Source: Taenia hydatigena (taxonomy: Eukaryota; Platyhelminthes; Cestoda; Cyclophyllidea; Taeniidae). Taken from it: a DNA stretch of 64,000 bases. The stretch spans positions 32,309,971 through 32,373,970 of the forward strand of contig JADWOT020000001.1 of NCBI GenBank assembly GCA_036345935.2, given 5' to 3'. This document shows, piece after piece, positions 21,657-32,625 of this stretch. Under the pieces are notes generated by a model that saw only the letters and a program-made list of their open reading frames with translations, was not told the origin of the DNA and did no database searches. The number at the start of each line of letters is the position of its first letter. Within the stretch, counting starts at the first letter, position 1. The position numbers and the translations under genes are program-made.

Positions 21657-21799
21657 AACGACGGCTAAGCAGGAATGAATGGACGCCGAATTTTTTGCAA
21701 CATGTCTGAAAACCAACCACTGAAGGCTTTTACCAATCAAACAAACTCCAGGCGAATCAATGTATCAGTTTTGCTTTTCCTTACGAAGCACAGCCTCCT

Positions 21800-22095
21800 G
21801 GCCAGGCTGAACTTAACCGACAGCACGAAGAGTGGAATGGCCCAACGGAAATCCACATTCTGCACCCTTACTCATCACAGAATGTAAGTCTAACTGAATG
21901 GACGCACTCAAATTTTCGCTGCAGCTATTTCTTGGCCAAGGCGAATTTGAGCATATGTGCGCAGACGATGTCGGGATAAGTGACCAAGCAGAAAAACAAT
22001 GCGCCACCGTCATTTTACCGAACAAATCAGTGGCTAAAGAAATAGAATCTCGTACTCTCTCCTGCGTTGCTTGAATCGAGAGGCGGGCCTTTTCC
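21800..22095 (-). repeat. Repeat family L, minus copy
   Basis: The minus strand has an open frame starting near 22,097 whose first part (TQERVRDSISLATDLFGKM) parallels VRDFFSLPTDPFGGR at 38.4 kb and the DPLG-containing L copy at 3.3 kb. Later the frame drifts relative to the others, indicating an indel. It abuts the plus-oriented L copy head to head. Confidence 0.45.
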
Positions 22096-22375
22096 AATAA
22101 ATTACTACTGCATAACCTTTGTTGTCAGTCAGTACACCCTGCTCGAATTCGCTCTGGGCGAGAAGTGGCTGCCACAAAACTTGGGCGTGGCTATTCAGCT
22201 AGCCTTCAATTCTGAGGTGGACGACCTGCGCAACGTAAACTGAGGTTGACCTTTCTGCCCTTTGTGCTGTCTGTAGACCTCAACCTGATGAGGAAATTAT
22301 GCCTAGTAAGAATGCACGAAGTTAATGCTTTTTATTACGCCTTGAGTTTGTCGGGTTAGTAGCAGCTTTAGGTGG
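22095..22375 (+). repeat. Repeat family L, plus copy
   Basis: This encodes LGEKWLPQNLGVAIQLAF, matching the WGQDWLPQKLNAAIQLG segment at 38.5 kb, then stops. The downstream part (ttacgccttgagttt, gtagcag) also matches 38,690-38,730. Together with the adjacent minus copy it forms an inverted pair. A T element begins right after it. Confidence 0.45.
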
Positions 22376-22394
22376 TCGACGGCAGGTCGGCAGC

Positions 22395-22700
22395 CAGAGA
22401 CGTGTTCGACGAACGATTCTCGGCTAACTTGGAATACTAATTGGTCACGCATATATAATGCAAGCGTGACGACCTGACGAAGTGGCTAGATATCCGTCAC
22501 CATCAATGATGCTGTGATCACTCTGGTCGTGGAATTCGGCGAAGTGTTACAGAAGCATTAATCACAGAGACAGCGGAGGTGGAGCAACAGCACCGGTCCT
22601 TCTCCAAACGTGCTTAATCCTCACCACTTCACTTCGTTACTCATAGCACCAGTGATGGATACAGATACCCACCTGCATAATCTACTCGTTTCTTTCTACT
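22395..22700 (+). mobile_element. Family T element, copy 4, left end missing
   Basis: This carries gtgttcgacgaacgattctc, gcatatataatgcaagcg and gacgacctgacgaag, then a 3' half that closely matches the 45.8 kb element (caatgatgctgtgatc, gtggagcaacagcaccgg, gatacccacctgc). The right end is aatctactcgtttc. The normal 5' inverted end was not found, so it is 5' truncated. Confidence 0.45.
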
Positions 22701-22704
22701 GCAC

Positions 22705-22975
22705 ACCTTTGCAAATGTGTCGACACAGCTGCTGACATTGCAACAGCCCCACACTTCGTGGGAACCACTTCTCAGTCAATGTGGATCGAGATCGTTCACA
22801 TGGGCCGTCTGCAGTCATGGTGTACCCCTTCCTTCCTGCATCCATTGGTGGTCCAATCAACAAACGAGTGATGTCTGCACAACTTGCCTTTTTGGACAGG
22901 CAGGAGCGTTTTACTCGTTACTTGTTACGGCTAAGGCTTCCAGAGTAGATTGCAGCCTCTGAAAGCTCTGAAACT
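22705..22975 (+). repeat. Repeat family K, partial copy 3
   Basis: This matches the start of K after the T part: gcagtcatggtgtac, atgtctgcacaacttgcc and gacaggcaggagcg correspond to 48,880-48,965 and 14,925-14,990. It is truncated relative to both. Confidence 0.35.
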
Positions 22976-23249
22976 CGTTTAACTTTGCCCTCATAATCAT
23001 CTAGTGAATTTCACTGTTTCATATTGATGCATGAGTGTCATAGTCGGATTTGTCCTTTCGACCCTAGCAATTTCTCGTAGACTAGCAGCATTGAGGATCC
23101 ACCAAGCACAAAAGAGAGAGGAGAGCAAGTACAATAAAATCTTTTTCACCCTACTGCTCGTCAAAAAAGAAAGTTCGAGTTTTCGTCTGCAAGATTCCTG
23201 TACAGTGTGCATTTTGACAATGTCCAAGTGACATCGACTGCGTCACTTT

Positions 23250-23830
23250 AAAAAGAATTCTTTAGATGTAAAAATGCAGCTTTCGTTTCTCCTCTTTGAC
23301 CTCCACACGCGTGGAAAGAGCAGAGTGGGAGCGGATAGCCTACAAAGTCTCATGTGTTTGCGTCCAGCCTGCTTGGGTGATTGCTTCGGTGACTTGGCGA
23401 TGACTCTGTTGGTGAATGAATTAGTCTGCGCAGCCTTCTTCTGCACGTACCTGGTCTTTGCACTGGTGAATTGCTGCCGCAATGCAGTCTACGTGGTGAC
23501 ATGGTGACAGTATGCGTGTTACTGGCAATTTAAAATAACTTAGATACTATCTTTTTTTCCTCTTTCTGCTACTTGCATGCTCGTGCTCCTTACCACCTGT
23601 CATCCTTCACTCTCGCATAGTTGTATGATTTAAATAAATTTTGGGACGCATCAAATGCTAATTTTTATTACCCAATTTGAGAAGCATCATGTAGTAGGGA
23701 TCAAAATTAGCAATGGTGCTCTGAAAGTGAGTAGGTGGTGGTCGAGATCAATCGAATAAGTGGGAGGAAGAAACACTAAGTGGTGCGTGTAGTCAACTGG
23801 AAATACCAATGTGCGCAGCATATCTAATGG
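23250..23830 (+). repeat. Repeat S with hydrophobic-exon relic, copy 1
   Basis: This is collinear with 46,650-47,180. The first part encodes ELVCAAFFCTYLVFALVNC and CRNAVYVVTW and ends at a shared TGA. The partner reads EVVCATFFCTSLVFALVNC and CRNAVNLVTW. Several third-position differences are synonymous (aat/aac, tgc/tgt, cgc/cgt, ctg/cta). The core resembles the FALLNW relics at 9.5 and 29.5 kb and looks like a membrane helix. The following 300 bp are non-coding but conserved in the partner. The protein family is not recognised. Confidence 0.45.
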
Positions 23831-26800
23831 CTTTAACAAGCTAATGTAACATATGAAGGGAAAAGAAACAAGCGGGTCTGACTAACTTAAAGAGGGTTGA
23901 TGATTGTACCGAACGGCAAAAGTTTTTTACTGTTTGCCTGCTGTCTTTGTAAGCCGCTACTCGAAAAGGCGCATGCCCCAATCTGTGTTCATTAAGACTA
24001 ATTCCACTAACTCTTCCTCCTCTACTTTGCCGCGCTGATGTTGAGGCATCTTGGCAGAATGGAGCACGTTGTAGTGCTCACGAGTCCTAATTACGCCTGT
24101 GATGTAAATATGGTTCAATCAGGTAGTGAATGAGCACATCCAAGTATCTCAGTGAGTTTACTAAAGCGATTGATGCAACGGCAAACAGAATTCTCATTAC
24201 TTGCATACGAAATTTGATCTACCAAGTAAATGGAAAAGTGCAAAATTTGTTAGAAGAGATTAGGTCGAAACGGATGTACACAGAATTTTGTTGCCGCATA
24301 TAAACAATATTTATCCGTTTGCATCCGCCAATGCGTATCCACTCTACAACTCACTTTGTAACACTTCATGCGTTTGACAGGAAATTTGTGACAACAAACT
24401 AAACAGCCGCATTCCACTGAATCTCAATGCGTTTGCACTCAATCAACTTCATATGAAGCCGTCGATGCCACCCCGAACGCGACGTCTTCCTCCACCACCA
24501 ATGCCGCTGTCAATTCCTATAGTATTGCATCATTCATCAGAGTAATTCATGCAGGCTATACTCCACAATCGAACACAATGCAAAGGGATACAATTATGTG
24601 GGATAGGAATCGACTGTACGAAATAGCGCAAACGAGTGAACAAGAGTAGTGGAGGCGATTAAAAGAATTGCAGATGATTGAAATGTTACAAAGTGTGCCA
24701 GCGGCTCCGAGCGTTCCACTTCTGCCACCTACCCGTGTACTAACCCGGATTGGCGTAGCATAACCTCAGTGGTGTTCAAATCCACGGGCATCCACGCGAA
24801 GCAACCGCTGGCGTCTACTAAGTGTTCACTGCTTACATTTCTTGCCCTCAACTTTCCTTACTAGCTGTGCTACTCTTAGTAACTCATTGCGATTTCTTCC
24901 TGTTTGCTCTTGTCACATTTTAGATGAAACGCATTTTAAGCACAAAAGGAAAAGTACCACTTTTTGCGACCACAAATATGCACACCTAGACGTTAACATT
25001 ACCCAAATTAGTGACAGAATTTTGCTTCCCATTGGTAAGTGAACCTGTGCGTTCAAGCAAAGTACATAAAATGAGGGGTGTTGTGTCTACACCTTCTTCT
25101 CAAGTAGCATTGCTGCTCATTGTCGGCCAACTTCTTTTCAAATGTCAGTTTTCTGTTTTAACAATCCACTTCTCGAGTTGGCACATGTCACAATCTTGTA
25201 TAAAAGAGCTCATTCCATAGCCTCTTCCCTCCCTTTGTCGCTGCTATCCATGTGGCTCACTAACAGTCAGGGAACTAGCGATGCTGCCAGAGCGATCGGA
25301 TGGCATGGAGAAGGAGTACGTGCTCCAGAACTCAGCCTACACCTCTGACTCAAAGGGGACCAACACAAGAGTAACTGTGCGCAAACAAGTAGTCAAATGC
25401 GTTCATTGTAGTTGATAGTGTACTGGAGCACAGAGTCAACATTAAATGAGCAGCAAAGAGCAAATTGTTGCAATCCTTTGCGACGAGGTATTTGCAGAAT
25501 GTACAACAGTTACTGCTCTAGCGTCACAAATGCGTCTTGGCGGATTTTCACTGTGTCATGAATGCTGTCCTGTAGAAGATTCTCAGCATCTGTAACTACC
25601 TTCTGTATGACATCGATACGTGAACTTAGCTGCATTTCCAACAATCAGTCAGCCATTCACTGAAACGATTAAAGCCTTACAGGATTGAGTGAAGTAGAAA
25701 TTGTGAATTAATTAATTTATGAACAAAATGAATGTATTTTAAGTGAAATTGATGAAGTCGATTTTTACGCACGCAGGATCGTCTATAACTATGCCTGATA
25801 AATAATCTTAGGAGCTGCAACCCTTAAATAATTAATGTGGTTGCATCTGTGCGCCTTCAGATGATACCATCGACATCACCCTAACCACCTCACATTCCAA
25901 TGCAGTAATACATGCAGCCTGTGCTGCGCAACCGAAGGCAATGCAATGCGGTGCAATTGGACACGATGTGGTAAAAATTATTAAACTGCACAAACTCGCA
26001 CAAATGAGTGGAGGAAAGTTCAGAATAATGGAGAGGCGCAGGGTAAGACGAAGTGAATTATGGAGGAGTGAATTGCCGTAAAGTAAGGCAGCAACTCTAG
26101 CGTTTCACCACTGTCACCAATGCGCCTCCTGCAGCATATCTCAGATGAGCATTCACGCTCCTTATTCTCTACACGACGTGATTACAAAAACTATAATAAC
26201 TCACTTACAGCAGAAGCTAAATGTAAACCGTAATTTTGTTAAATGCATACTCAGAAAGTAGTACCGATATTTTGCAATCTTGGCAGACATGGATATCGTG
26301 TGTGCAAAGTTGACTCGATCATTGAGTGATGGATTGGGTGCTTCTCTAGATTGTAGTGCCGATAGCACAAGCAAAAGGGATTGGAAAGACACTTCCAAGT
26401 AAAGGCCGACTTAGAGGAGTCTTCATATGGGGGTGTGAAGATAATTGCAGAAGAGTGTTTGGCCACAGACATAACGCGAGTCGCTTTAGCAAATGCACAT
26501 CAGAGGTAGAATTCGTCTCAAATACCGAAATGTTTGCGCTATTTACTGTCACCCACGCACCTGCCTATCTGCGTTGGTTGGCAATGTTGGCGCAAGTGCC
26601 AGTTGACATGCCAGGCGGGTCGCGCTTGCTGTTGGCAGTATGAAATAGGCTGCGCAATGGAATAGGTCACCGGCTATGAAGCGATCAACACAATTCAATC
26701 ACTCGGCCAACACACAGCATGCTGCAGTGGCAAGGACGGTTACTCTAAAACAGTAGATTTCGAAGGTAACTTCTAAGCAAAACTCTAAGTGACCTAATTC

Positions 26801-28650
26801 AGCAACGTATTTTAATAAATCAATTTAAAACTAAAGTGGCGCAGAAAACGAATAAACTGGTTTCTTTAACGTCCTCTTGCTCTTCTTTGATGAGCGTCCT
26901 AGCTTTCGTCTGCTAAGAGTCCCGTGCTGTGTGTGTGCTTGCCTAGGCGACATAGGGTTCAAATAGATTTCTTTAAGCCACAACTTTAAGGGAACACTCG
27001 TTTAGTTCCTGTTGGGATCATAGCAAGGTAGGAAACAGAGCAATGTCTGAATAGGCCACAGTGCAACCTATTTATATGGCTGACTAGGTGGTTGACAGGG
27101 AGACAAGTAGTTATAAGCAAGTTTTGTTTCCGACCAGCGATTCTGTGTGAGTGTATGGCCAAGTGTACAGGTTAGCCAGTTGAGCGGCCAGCCAGCAACG
27201 TGTGATAAAATTAGTCCAGTAGCGTCTTAAGTCCACGCCATCGACTAGTTACTATTTCTCGTACCTGACGAATCAGTGCACGACCAAAAAGTGATACCAC
27301 CTGAATTGACACTAAGGACGTCATCATTAATTTTAGCATAGCATAGTCACCTCACAACTGTAATCTTTAGGCTGTTAGTGCTGTCTACCTTGGGGTGAAG
27401 ATATTACATCACCTCGTGCGTTTCGTGTGTTGACTTGCGGATTAGCAGTCCAATTCGCCTGATGATGGGATTGTCGGACAGCGAATTGGCCTGAGCAATG
27501 CTTTTCAGCGCTTACCTGCAATGCAGCACAAACCTCATCAATCTTCTTCGTTACTCAAGTCAACAACTAGGAATGCTTGCTGCCTGCTTTCACTCTGCAT
27601 GTTTTGAGAGAATGCAATGCGAGACTGCCTGCATGTTAATAGATTGTCTGGAGGAAGCGATGGAACGAAGAACCAAACACCTAAGGACCTCGGTCTATCA
27701 GAGTCATTTATTTGCAATTCTGCAATTCTTTTTTTCCTTACCCTATAGTATGATCGCATAATTCAGAATGGGTTTACCACATCGTGTGCTTCTTTCCACT
27801 TCTTCTGAAATTGAGAAGTGATGAGTAAGCAAAGGGACTGTAATCGCTGGTGTCTTGATGGGTAGTCAGGGAATGAATAAGGCTTCCTAGTCTCACTCTT
27901 TTCACTGCATGAGAATGAAGGCCAAGCACCACGCCCATTGTACATCCTCGCTAATGCGTTGATAAACTATTGCTATTGTATACAGTAATTGCACACATAG
28001 GTGCAGTCCCGTTCTGTCTGGAGGCTCTTAAGTGTGCCATCATGGTACATAGCCTCCATTACACCGGATGATCACCCGACTACGAAGTAGGAGATGCTAG
28101 AACAATGGCACTGTTTTAGATTAAATCCAATTTGCGGTCCCTCTTTGCTATGTAATGTTCATCACTTTGCTGGCAGTGGAAGGTGGGCAGAACCGTTCGA
28201 ATGTATTAGCCTGGTGGATAACTAAGGGCAATGCGCAGTGATGGTGGCCAATGCTGGTAGATGACGGGAAAGGTAACCAGGTGATGGGACATCAGTGCTA
28301 TTGCAATAATAAATCACTTTCTTACATTTAAAGGCTCAGAGCCAACGAAGGATATTGACTTGTATCATTAACGCTGCTCGTAAAGAAGTCAGTACTGATA
28401 AGAATATTGTCTGTGTTTGAGGAATAGGAGGAGAGGAAGGAGTAAGTAGCTGAAGTGGTGCTCACAACGACCTCTCACTATCAGGTGGTCCGAGTCAACT
28501 GCAAACACCTTTAAAAGGCTGTGGGTAGTCGGATTGCTAGGGGGTCGACTGCTCGAAATGACAATTAGGATGTTTTCGCACAGACTACTTCAACGATTAC
28601 CTACACAGAAAGGCGAATTCGACTCAATAGAATCGTTCAGAAGTTTTTGG
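23830..28650 (+). repeat. Family A long repeat, reference copy
   Basis: This block of about 4.8 kb has near-complete inverted counterparts at 50,180-54,367 (B) and 57,555-60,790 (C), a strongly diverged one at 55,380-56,800 (D) and a fragment at 46,140-46,640. A, B and C look roughly 90 percent identical by eye. The longest shared frame (26,356-26,643; FIWGCEDNCRRVFGHRHNAS region) is open in A and B but has a TAA in C, and most A-B differences in it change amino acids. I therefore take the block as non-coding. Its nature is unresolved: a large non-autonomous element or a segmental duplication. It carries a T-type end at 27,570-27,612. Confidence 0.65.
27450..27489. repeat. Conserved short hairpin in family A
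   Basis: The 9-bp arms ccaattcgc (27,450-27,458) and gcgaattgg (27,481-27,489) flank a 22-base loop. The same arms are intact in copy B at 51,166-51,174 and 51,197-51,205, with changes only in the loop. It may be a structural remnant of an element. It lies close to the T-type end motif. Confidence 0.5.
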
Positions 28651-28654
28651 AGTG

Positions 28655-29200
28655 GGTTGAATAGCTGCTGGTGATTCAATTCAACCTGGCGTAATTACCC
28701 TCTCTACCTATGCCAGCATGCCAGCTGTGCAGCCACCTTTGTTTGGCTTGTCACGGATGTCTTTTCGACATCTTCCTGCGCATCCTTTTCTTACTCCGGG
28801 TTGGTGTTTTGGCCCTAGAATAACCAATGGAAGAAGAGAAGAGTGAGGATGCGAAATGAGGAGGAGGAGGAGGAGAGTGTTTGAGTGCGAAAAGCTTACG
28901 GGGCCATTGATCATTCCACTCTCGCCACCAGCGCTCAGCTAAAAGAAGGAACAAGACCATGTCGATGTGGCTAATGCCTGTAAATTAGGTGGTTTAAAGT
29001 GGAAATAACGCTAATGCTACTGCTGGCTGCCCAAACACTGAAAGCAAGTCAGCTGAAAGACGTATGCTTAGCCAGCAAGTAATTATGAATCAAATGATTA
29101 AGCACAAAAGCATGAAGTAAGTCTTGAGCCAGAACCGCTATGCAACTCCTACAAAATGGCTTGACCAGTATGCGGAGCAGGAGGAGGAGTAGGAGGGAAA
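28655..29200. other. No gene recognised; GGA repeat
   Basis: Between the end of family A and repeat O there is a short purine repeat (aggaggaggaggaggag near 28,859-28,876) and a second one at about 29,178-29,200. Low-complexity frames on the minus strand result from these. Nothing else is supported. Confidence 0.35.
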
Positions 29201-29214
29201 GAAGGGAGCGAGAC

Positions 29215-29420
29215 TTACTTGGATCGGCGCCTAGACACACGGCCTCAGTGGCCGGTGCAACCTCCTCGTCACGAAGGGGAGAGATTGCAAAACTGGTTGT
29301 CTCCTGGTCCACTGAGGCCGGTGGCAGCCTTCGGTGGTGGCGCACACAGGGTCTAGCCTCAACACCAACTGAGCGCTAGTGGCGCTCCCCCACCTCGCCT
29401 TCCCTTCTTGTCACATCTAC
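29215..29420 (-). repeat. Repeat O, GC-rich part, copy 2
   Basis: Read on the minus strand, this matches 9,605-9,745: gggagcgccact, gctcagttgg, ggcctcagtggacc and ttttgcaa. It contains an inverted repeat listed separately. The plus-strand frame here (29,140-29,379) is probably a shadow. Confidence 0.5.
29241..29319. repeat. 11-bp inverted repeat in repeat O
   Basis: The arms ggcctcagtgg (29,241-29,251) and ccactgaggcc (29,309-29,319) are perfectly complementary and separated by 57 bp. The 9.7 kb copy retains only the second arm, as ggcctcagtgg, so the first arm is specific to this copy. Confidence 0.6.
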
Positions 29421-29457
29421 AAGGCAGCAGATTTATTAGCGAAGTGGACACACTTAC

Positions 29458-29720
29458 AGTTGACAAGGGTTCCAGCGAATCCAACAATTGCCCACATGTA
29501 GGAACATGTGAGTAGGTTCAGCGCACTGCTCCAATTGAGCAGTGCAAAGCCCAGGTATGCAGTCAGAAATACGGCATAGAGCACTCCTTCTTCCGACAAC
29601 ATTGCGAGTGAATCACGGAAATATGAACCTGGCGACGATGCGCCTGACAGCACATCGATCGTTGGATCGAAGACGGCAATTTGAAATGCACGCGACAGCA
29701 TGCAATGAGTGTAGCAGAGT
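29458..29720 (-). pseudogene. Hydrophobic-exon relic, best-preserved copy, with donor site
   Basis: The minus-strand frame reads RAFQIAVFDPTIDVLSGASS, then FRDSLAMLSEEGVLYAVF, TAYLGFALLNWSSALNLL and WAIVGFAGTLVN, ending at a consensus donor (CAACT|GTAAGT). About 18 residues from VLYAVF to FALLNW form a likely membrane helix, followed by a second hydrophobic stretch. The frame is open over the whole 263 bp. The acceptor side is not clear. Relatives are at 9.45 (+), 23.4 (+) and 46.75 kb (+), with weaker ones in the E/F arms. It could be a live exon of a small multi-gene membrane protein family; the protein is not recognised. Confidence 0.35.
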
Positions 29721-30039
29721 GGTCGCGAGTAACTAATGATGTGAGGCTTTGTAAACGATCTGGACAAAGGGAGTCTCGACGACCAAATAGCTGTAGTTAA
29801 TGTAGACAGATTGAAGCACAATAAGTGACTTTTTTCTAGGAAACTAAATGCCACCCCAAGTCATGATTTTCTGTGGCTGTCGCGTTGTTAGGCTTCAAAG
29901 GTGATCTTAATAATTAGAAAGCTAAAAGTAGAATTGAGGTGTCTTCGTGGATCATGTTCAATGGTAATGAGATATAAGAAGTGAGGAAACGAATAGTCAG
30001 CGATAAAGTATGAGATGATGCAGTCATCGGTGAAAGGTG

Positions 30040-30130
30040 TTCCAGCAACTCATTTTCCTCTGTCTGTTGAGTGTATGCATTCCACCCTGATATTTTGCCT
30101 TCGTTTGCCTTCAATGGAGCCTTTGAACCC
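30040..30130 (+). repeat. Repeat family P, short copy
   Basis: Shared strings are cctctgtctgttgagtg, attttgccttcg and tttgccttcaatggagcc, equivalent to 10,720-10,800. The ggcctcc-containing 5' part is missing. Confidence 0.4.
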
Positions 30131-30312
30131 CACATCAAGGAGCTGGCTTGGAAGTGGGATTATGAGGAGGAGAAGTAGAGGGGAGAGATGAGGGACCGCA
30201 TTGATAAACTCACAAGAGTGGGAGGTTACGGATGCGATTCTTAGCCCTAACATTATCTGTGTCGCAGTAAACATGTTTCATACTCTCTTAGCCTTCTCAT
30301 GTCTCCTGACAG

Positions 30313-30452
30313 AGGAAATCAAAAGGTTTACATCATTTTACACAAAAGGTATTCCTGATAAATTGCCAAGCTCTACCATCCCTGTCATGATCAACTATCT
30401 CAGTAGAATCGAACCCGTTCATGCAATTGCACTCGAGTTACTGGCAGATCAG
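30313..30452 (+). CDS. Candidate internal exon, unique sequence
   Basis: A pyrimidine-rich acceptor (ctcatgtctcctgacag) precedes this and a consensus donor (CAG|GTAAAG) follows. The frame is open through 140 bp and reads EEIKRFTSFYTKGIPDKLP, then SSTIPVMINYLSRIEPVHAI and ALELLADQ. The composition is typical of a soluble helical protein: mixed charged and hydrophobic residues, no low complexity. It lies just outside repeat E and has no copy in the window, so it is less likely to be repeat-derived. The frame also continues upstream of the acceptor to 30,201. I do not recognise the protein, and no adjoining exon was found. Confidence 0.3.
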
Positions 30453-30689
30453 GTAAAGTCGGACAATTACAAGTCATGTCATGACAGCTACCACACGAGG
30501 TAGAAGGTCAGGTAGCACTGCACTAAATAGAACAACTATCAATGTGGTTGATGCTCAAATCAGGAAGCAATTGCGAAGTTAGCTACTGTGCCACTGCGTC
30601 TACGTGTACTGGGATGTGCAAGCATTGCAACCGAAAATTGCCATCTAAAAACGTATTTCACACCCCACCAACCAACAAGATGTTATGCG

Positions 30690-30872
30690 CATTTGTACAA
30701 ATACGCATCTTTTGTGAAGGTGATTGATACCTGCAAGTCAATGTGAGTAAGGTCAGTCCACTGCTCCAATTGAGCTACGCGTCTATTCGTTTTGAATATG
30801 AAATTTGCTACAAAACACATGCTTGAAGCAAATTGAAGTGTGCAACTGATTGACAAAATGACACCGATCACA
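30690..30872 (-). repeat. Hydrophobic-exon-like relic in left arm of E
   Basis: The minus strand shares gctcaattggagcagtg and the following actcacat with the 29.5 kb exon relic, and is homologous to 39,805-40,041 (-) and 44,903-45,118 (+). Its open frame (CFVANFIFKTNRRVAQLEQW) is shifted relative to the FALLNW frame. The arm may have captured, or been built around, an exon fragment. Confidence 0.4.
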
Positions 30873-31010
30873 GATATTTGAAATACTTTTACGATTTGCC
30901 GACAAACTTTACAATATCACTATTATGCATTTATGTTACTGACCTAAATATTAACGCCTTTCTCATTTAGCGCGCCTTGTAAATTGTCATTAGTGTGTTT
31001 GTAGTACTTA

Positions 31011-31226
31011 TGTTCGTTAAATGTGCTTTGTAGGCCAGAGGCGGGAGAACAATTTGAACCACGTGACGGAGCAGCGTGGCGACTCGCTGGAGCGTGACAC
31101 TTCCTCGGCCTGAACCCCACATCTCGCCTAGCTGCGTAATTATCACCCTATATATTAAAGATGCCAAAACATACGCAGACTTCTACCAACAGGGGTGACC
31201 AAGAGGGAGAGGAGGAACCCTCTACA
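31011..31226. mobile_element. 216-bp insertion in the E arm, TGT...ACA ends
   Basis: Alignment with F shows extra DNA here, bounded by gtgtttgtagtactta (30,995-31,010) and gtgtttactactttaa (31,227-31,242), an imperfect duplication of a site present once in F (gtgtttgctacttaa). The insert begins TGT, ends ACA and contains a TATA-like ctatatatta near 31,150. The ends suggest a solo LTR, while the long duplication suggests a retroposon. No other copy was found in the window. Confidence 0.4.
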
Positions 31227-32340
31227 GTGTTTACTACTTTAATTATACACAAAAGTTGAAACTGTTGGTAGTTGTTGTATTTATGGTCTCATCAAAAATA
31301 CATAAAAATTTAAAGCTTGTTTGTTTTACCGGACAGGCTTTGCACTGAATGGTCTGATTTGTGCGCGGCTTCCGTAAGTGGTGCGCGACCTTGGGGACAA
31401 ATTTTCTGGGTCAATGCACCTTTTGTCCGCTGCCAAACGTTGGGAGTCCGGTAAGTATTGATACCTTGCGATTATTTTTAGTTAGTCAGTTGTTGTGAGG
31501 TACTTCAAATGTCGATTTGCTTCCTTTATACACACACTCGTTGGAGTATGCGCAAAGGCCTCTTAATGCGACTGTTGACGGTTACTTGTCAACTGCAAGG
31601 TCTCCTCGCGTGCATTTTTGCTGTATAGATATAAATTTTGACTGTTTTTGTGGTACGTGAGGTTGCTTGTTTTTAGATGACGTTTGACTTTAAGTATTGA
31701 GGCACAATTTTGTGGAGAGGTGTTAAAACCCTAAGAAGTGCTTGGAAATTACTCGCTTGGTGCTTTCTTGCGATTAGGCACCCACTTTATGAATGTGTGT
31801 GATGTATGCCTTTGCTTTCTCAATCAGTTTATTTGTTAGGCCAACCGTTTCAGGAACAGCCGCAGTTGCTGTCATAACTTTTTGTTTTCCATTTGCACTG
31901 CCTGATCGCGCTGATATTTTACTGCAAAATACTTCTTTGGATTGAGTGCGATTGCTTTGGCTGTTTCCAAATGGTTAGTTATTTTAGTGAGGATGAGTTT
32001 TGATGAATGAGGTCCAATTTGCTGAAGGGACTTGTAACTTTGGTAAAGTAAAAGCAAAAGTCTCCTAATGTGGCTGTCAGGAGGTTTTGTTTTCCAACTA
32101 CGATGTCTACTCACGTCCACTTTTCGCTGTATGGCACTTGAAGCGATAAGTTAAGATTGTTTCGGCGATTTGTAATTTGTTTGCTTTCTAATGGCGATAG
32201 ATTTTGTTGTGGAGGAGTTTTAACGTTGCTAAGGACGTGGTGACTAATCATTATTATTTTCGTGCTAATAAGTATTCACTATATTTATAAATGTTATTGT
32301 GCATTTTTTACGTCCGTTTTCGTGCTAGAATAGACACAGA

Positions 32341-32625
32341 AGAAGAGGATGAGGCTGCAGCAGTAGTGAGCACGAATCTCGCCTTCGCCATCACTTCATC
32401 TATTTCTCAGGTAAGATTGGATTGTGCTGAATGAGTTGTTGCCGTCCCTTTTTGTGTGCAGCAATGGAATCAATTTGCGTTCATATGTTGGGTGGGGAAG
32501 TGCTGTTCTCCTTTACCTGCTTTACCTGTGCTATTTTCACCACTATGATATGCGTGTTGTTGACGCACATATATGGCGGAGGAGTGGGGGCAGGACGAGG
32601 GTTGTTTGTTGTGTTGATGTGATTC
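32341..32625 (+). other. Possible exon-intron-exon trace in copy E
   Basis: A frame reading EEDEAAAVVSTNLAFAIT and SSISQ ends at CAG|GTAAGA. About 50 bp later TTTTTGTGTGCAG precedes an open stretch (MESICVHMLGGEVLFSF, CFTCAIFTTMICVLL). The same layout, including the donor and acceptor, is kept in F at 41,265-41,540. However, splicing at these sites gives a stop at once in F and a short readout in E, so the splice sites may be coincidental. Confidence 0.2.

Noticed and set aside
21286..22700. A complete miniature LTR retrotransposon with T copies as its two LTRs
   Set aside because: The two T copies flank an L pair in direct orientation, but they belong to different T subtypes (one resembles the 4.2 kb copy, the other the 45.8 kb copy), unlike the near-identical LTRs of one insertion.
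26356..26643. 95-codon frame shared by family A copies as a gene
   Set aside because: Copy C has a TAA in it and A-B differences are about 13 replacement to 2 silent, so there is no sign of protein-level selection.
27450..27489. Hammerhead-type ribozyme
   Set aside because: The hairpin contains CTGATGA as in the hammerhead core, but the required GAAA and the three-stem arrangement are missing.
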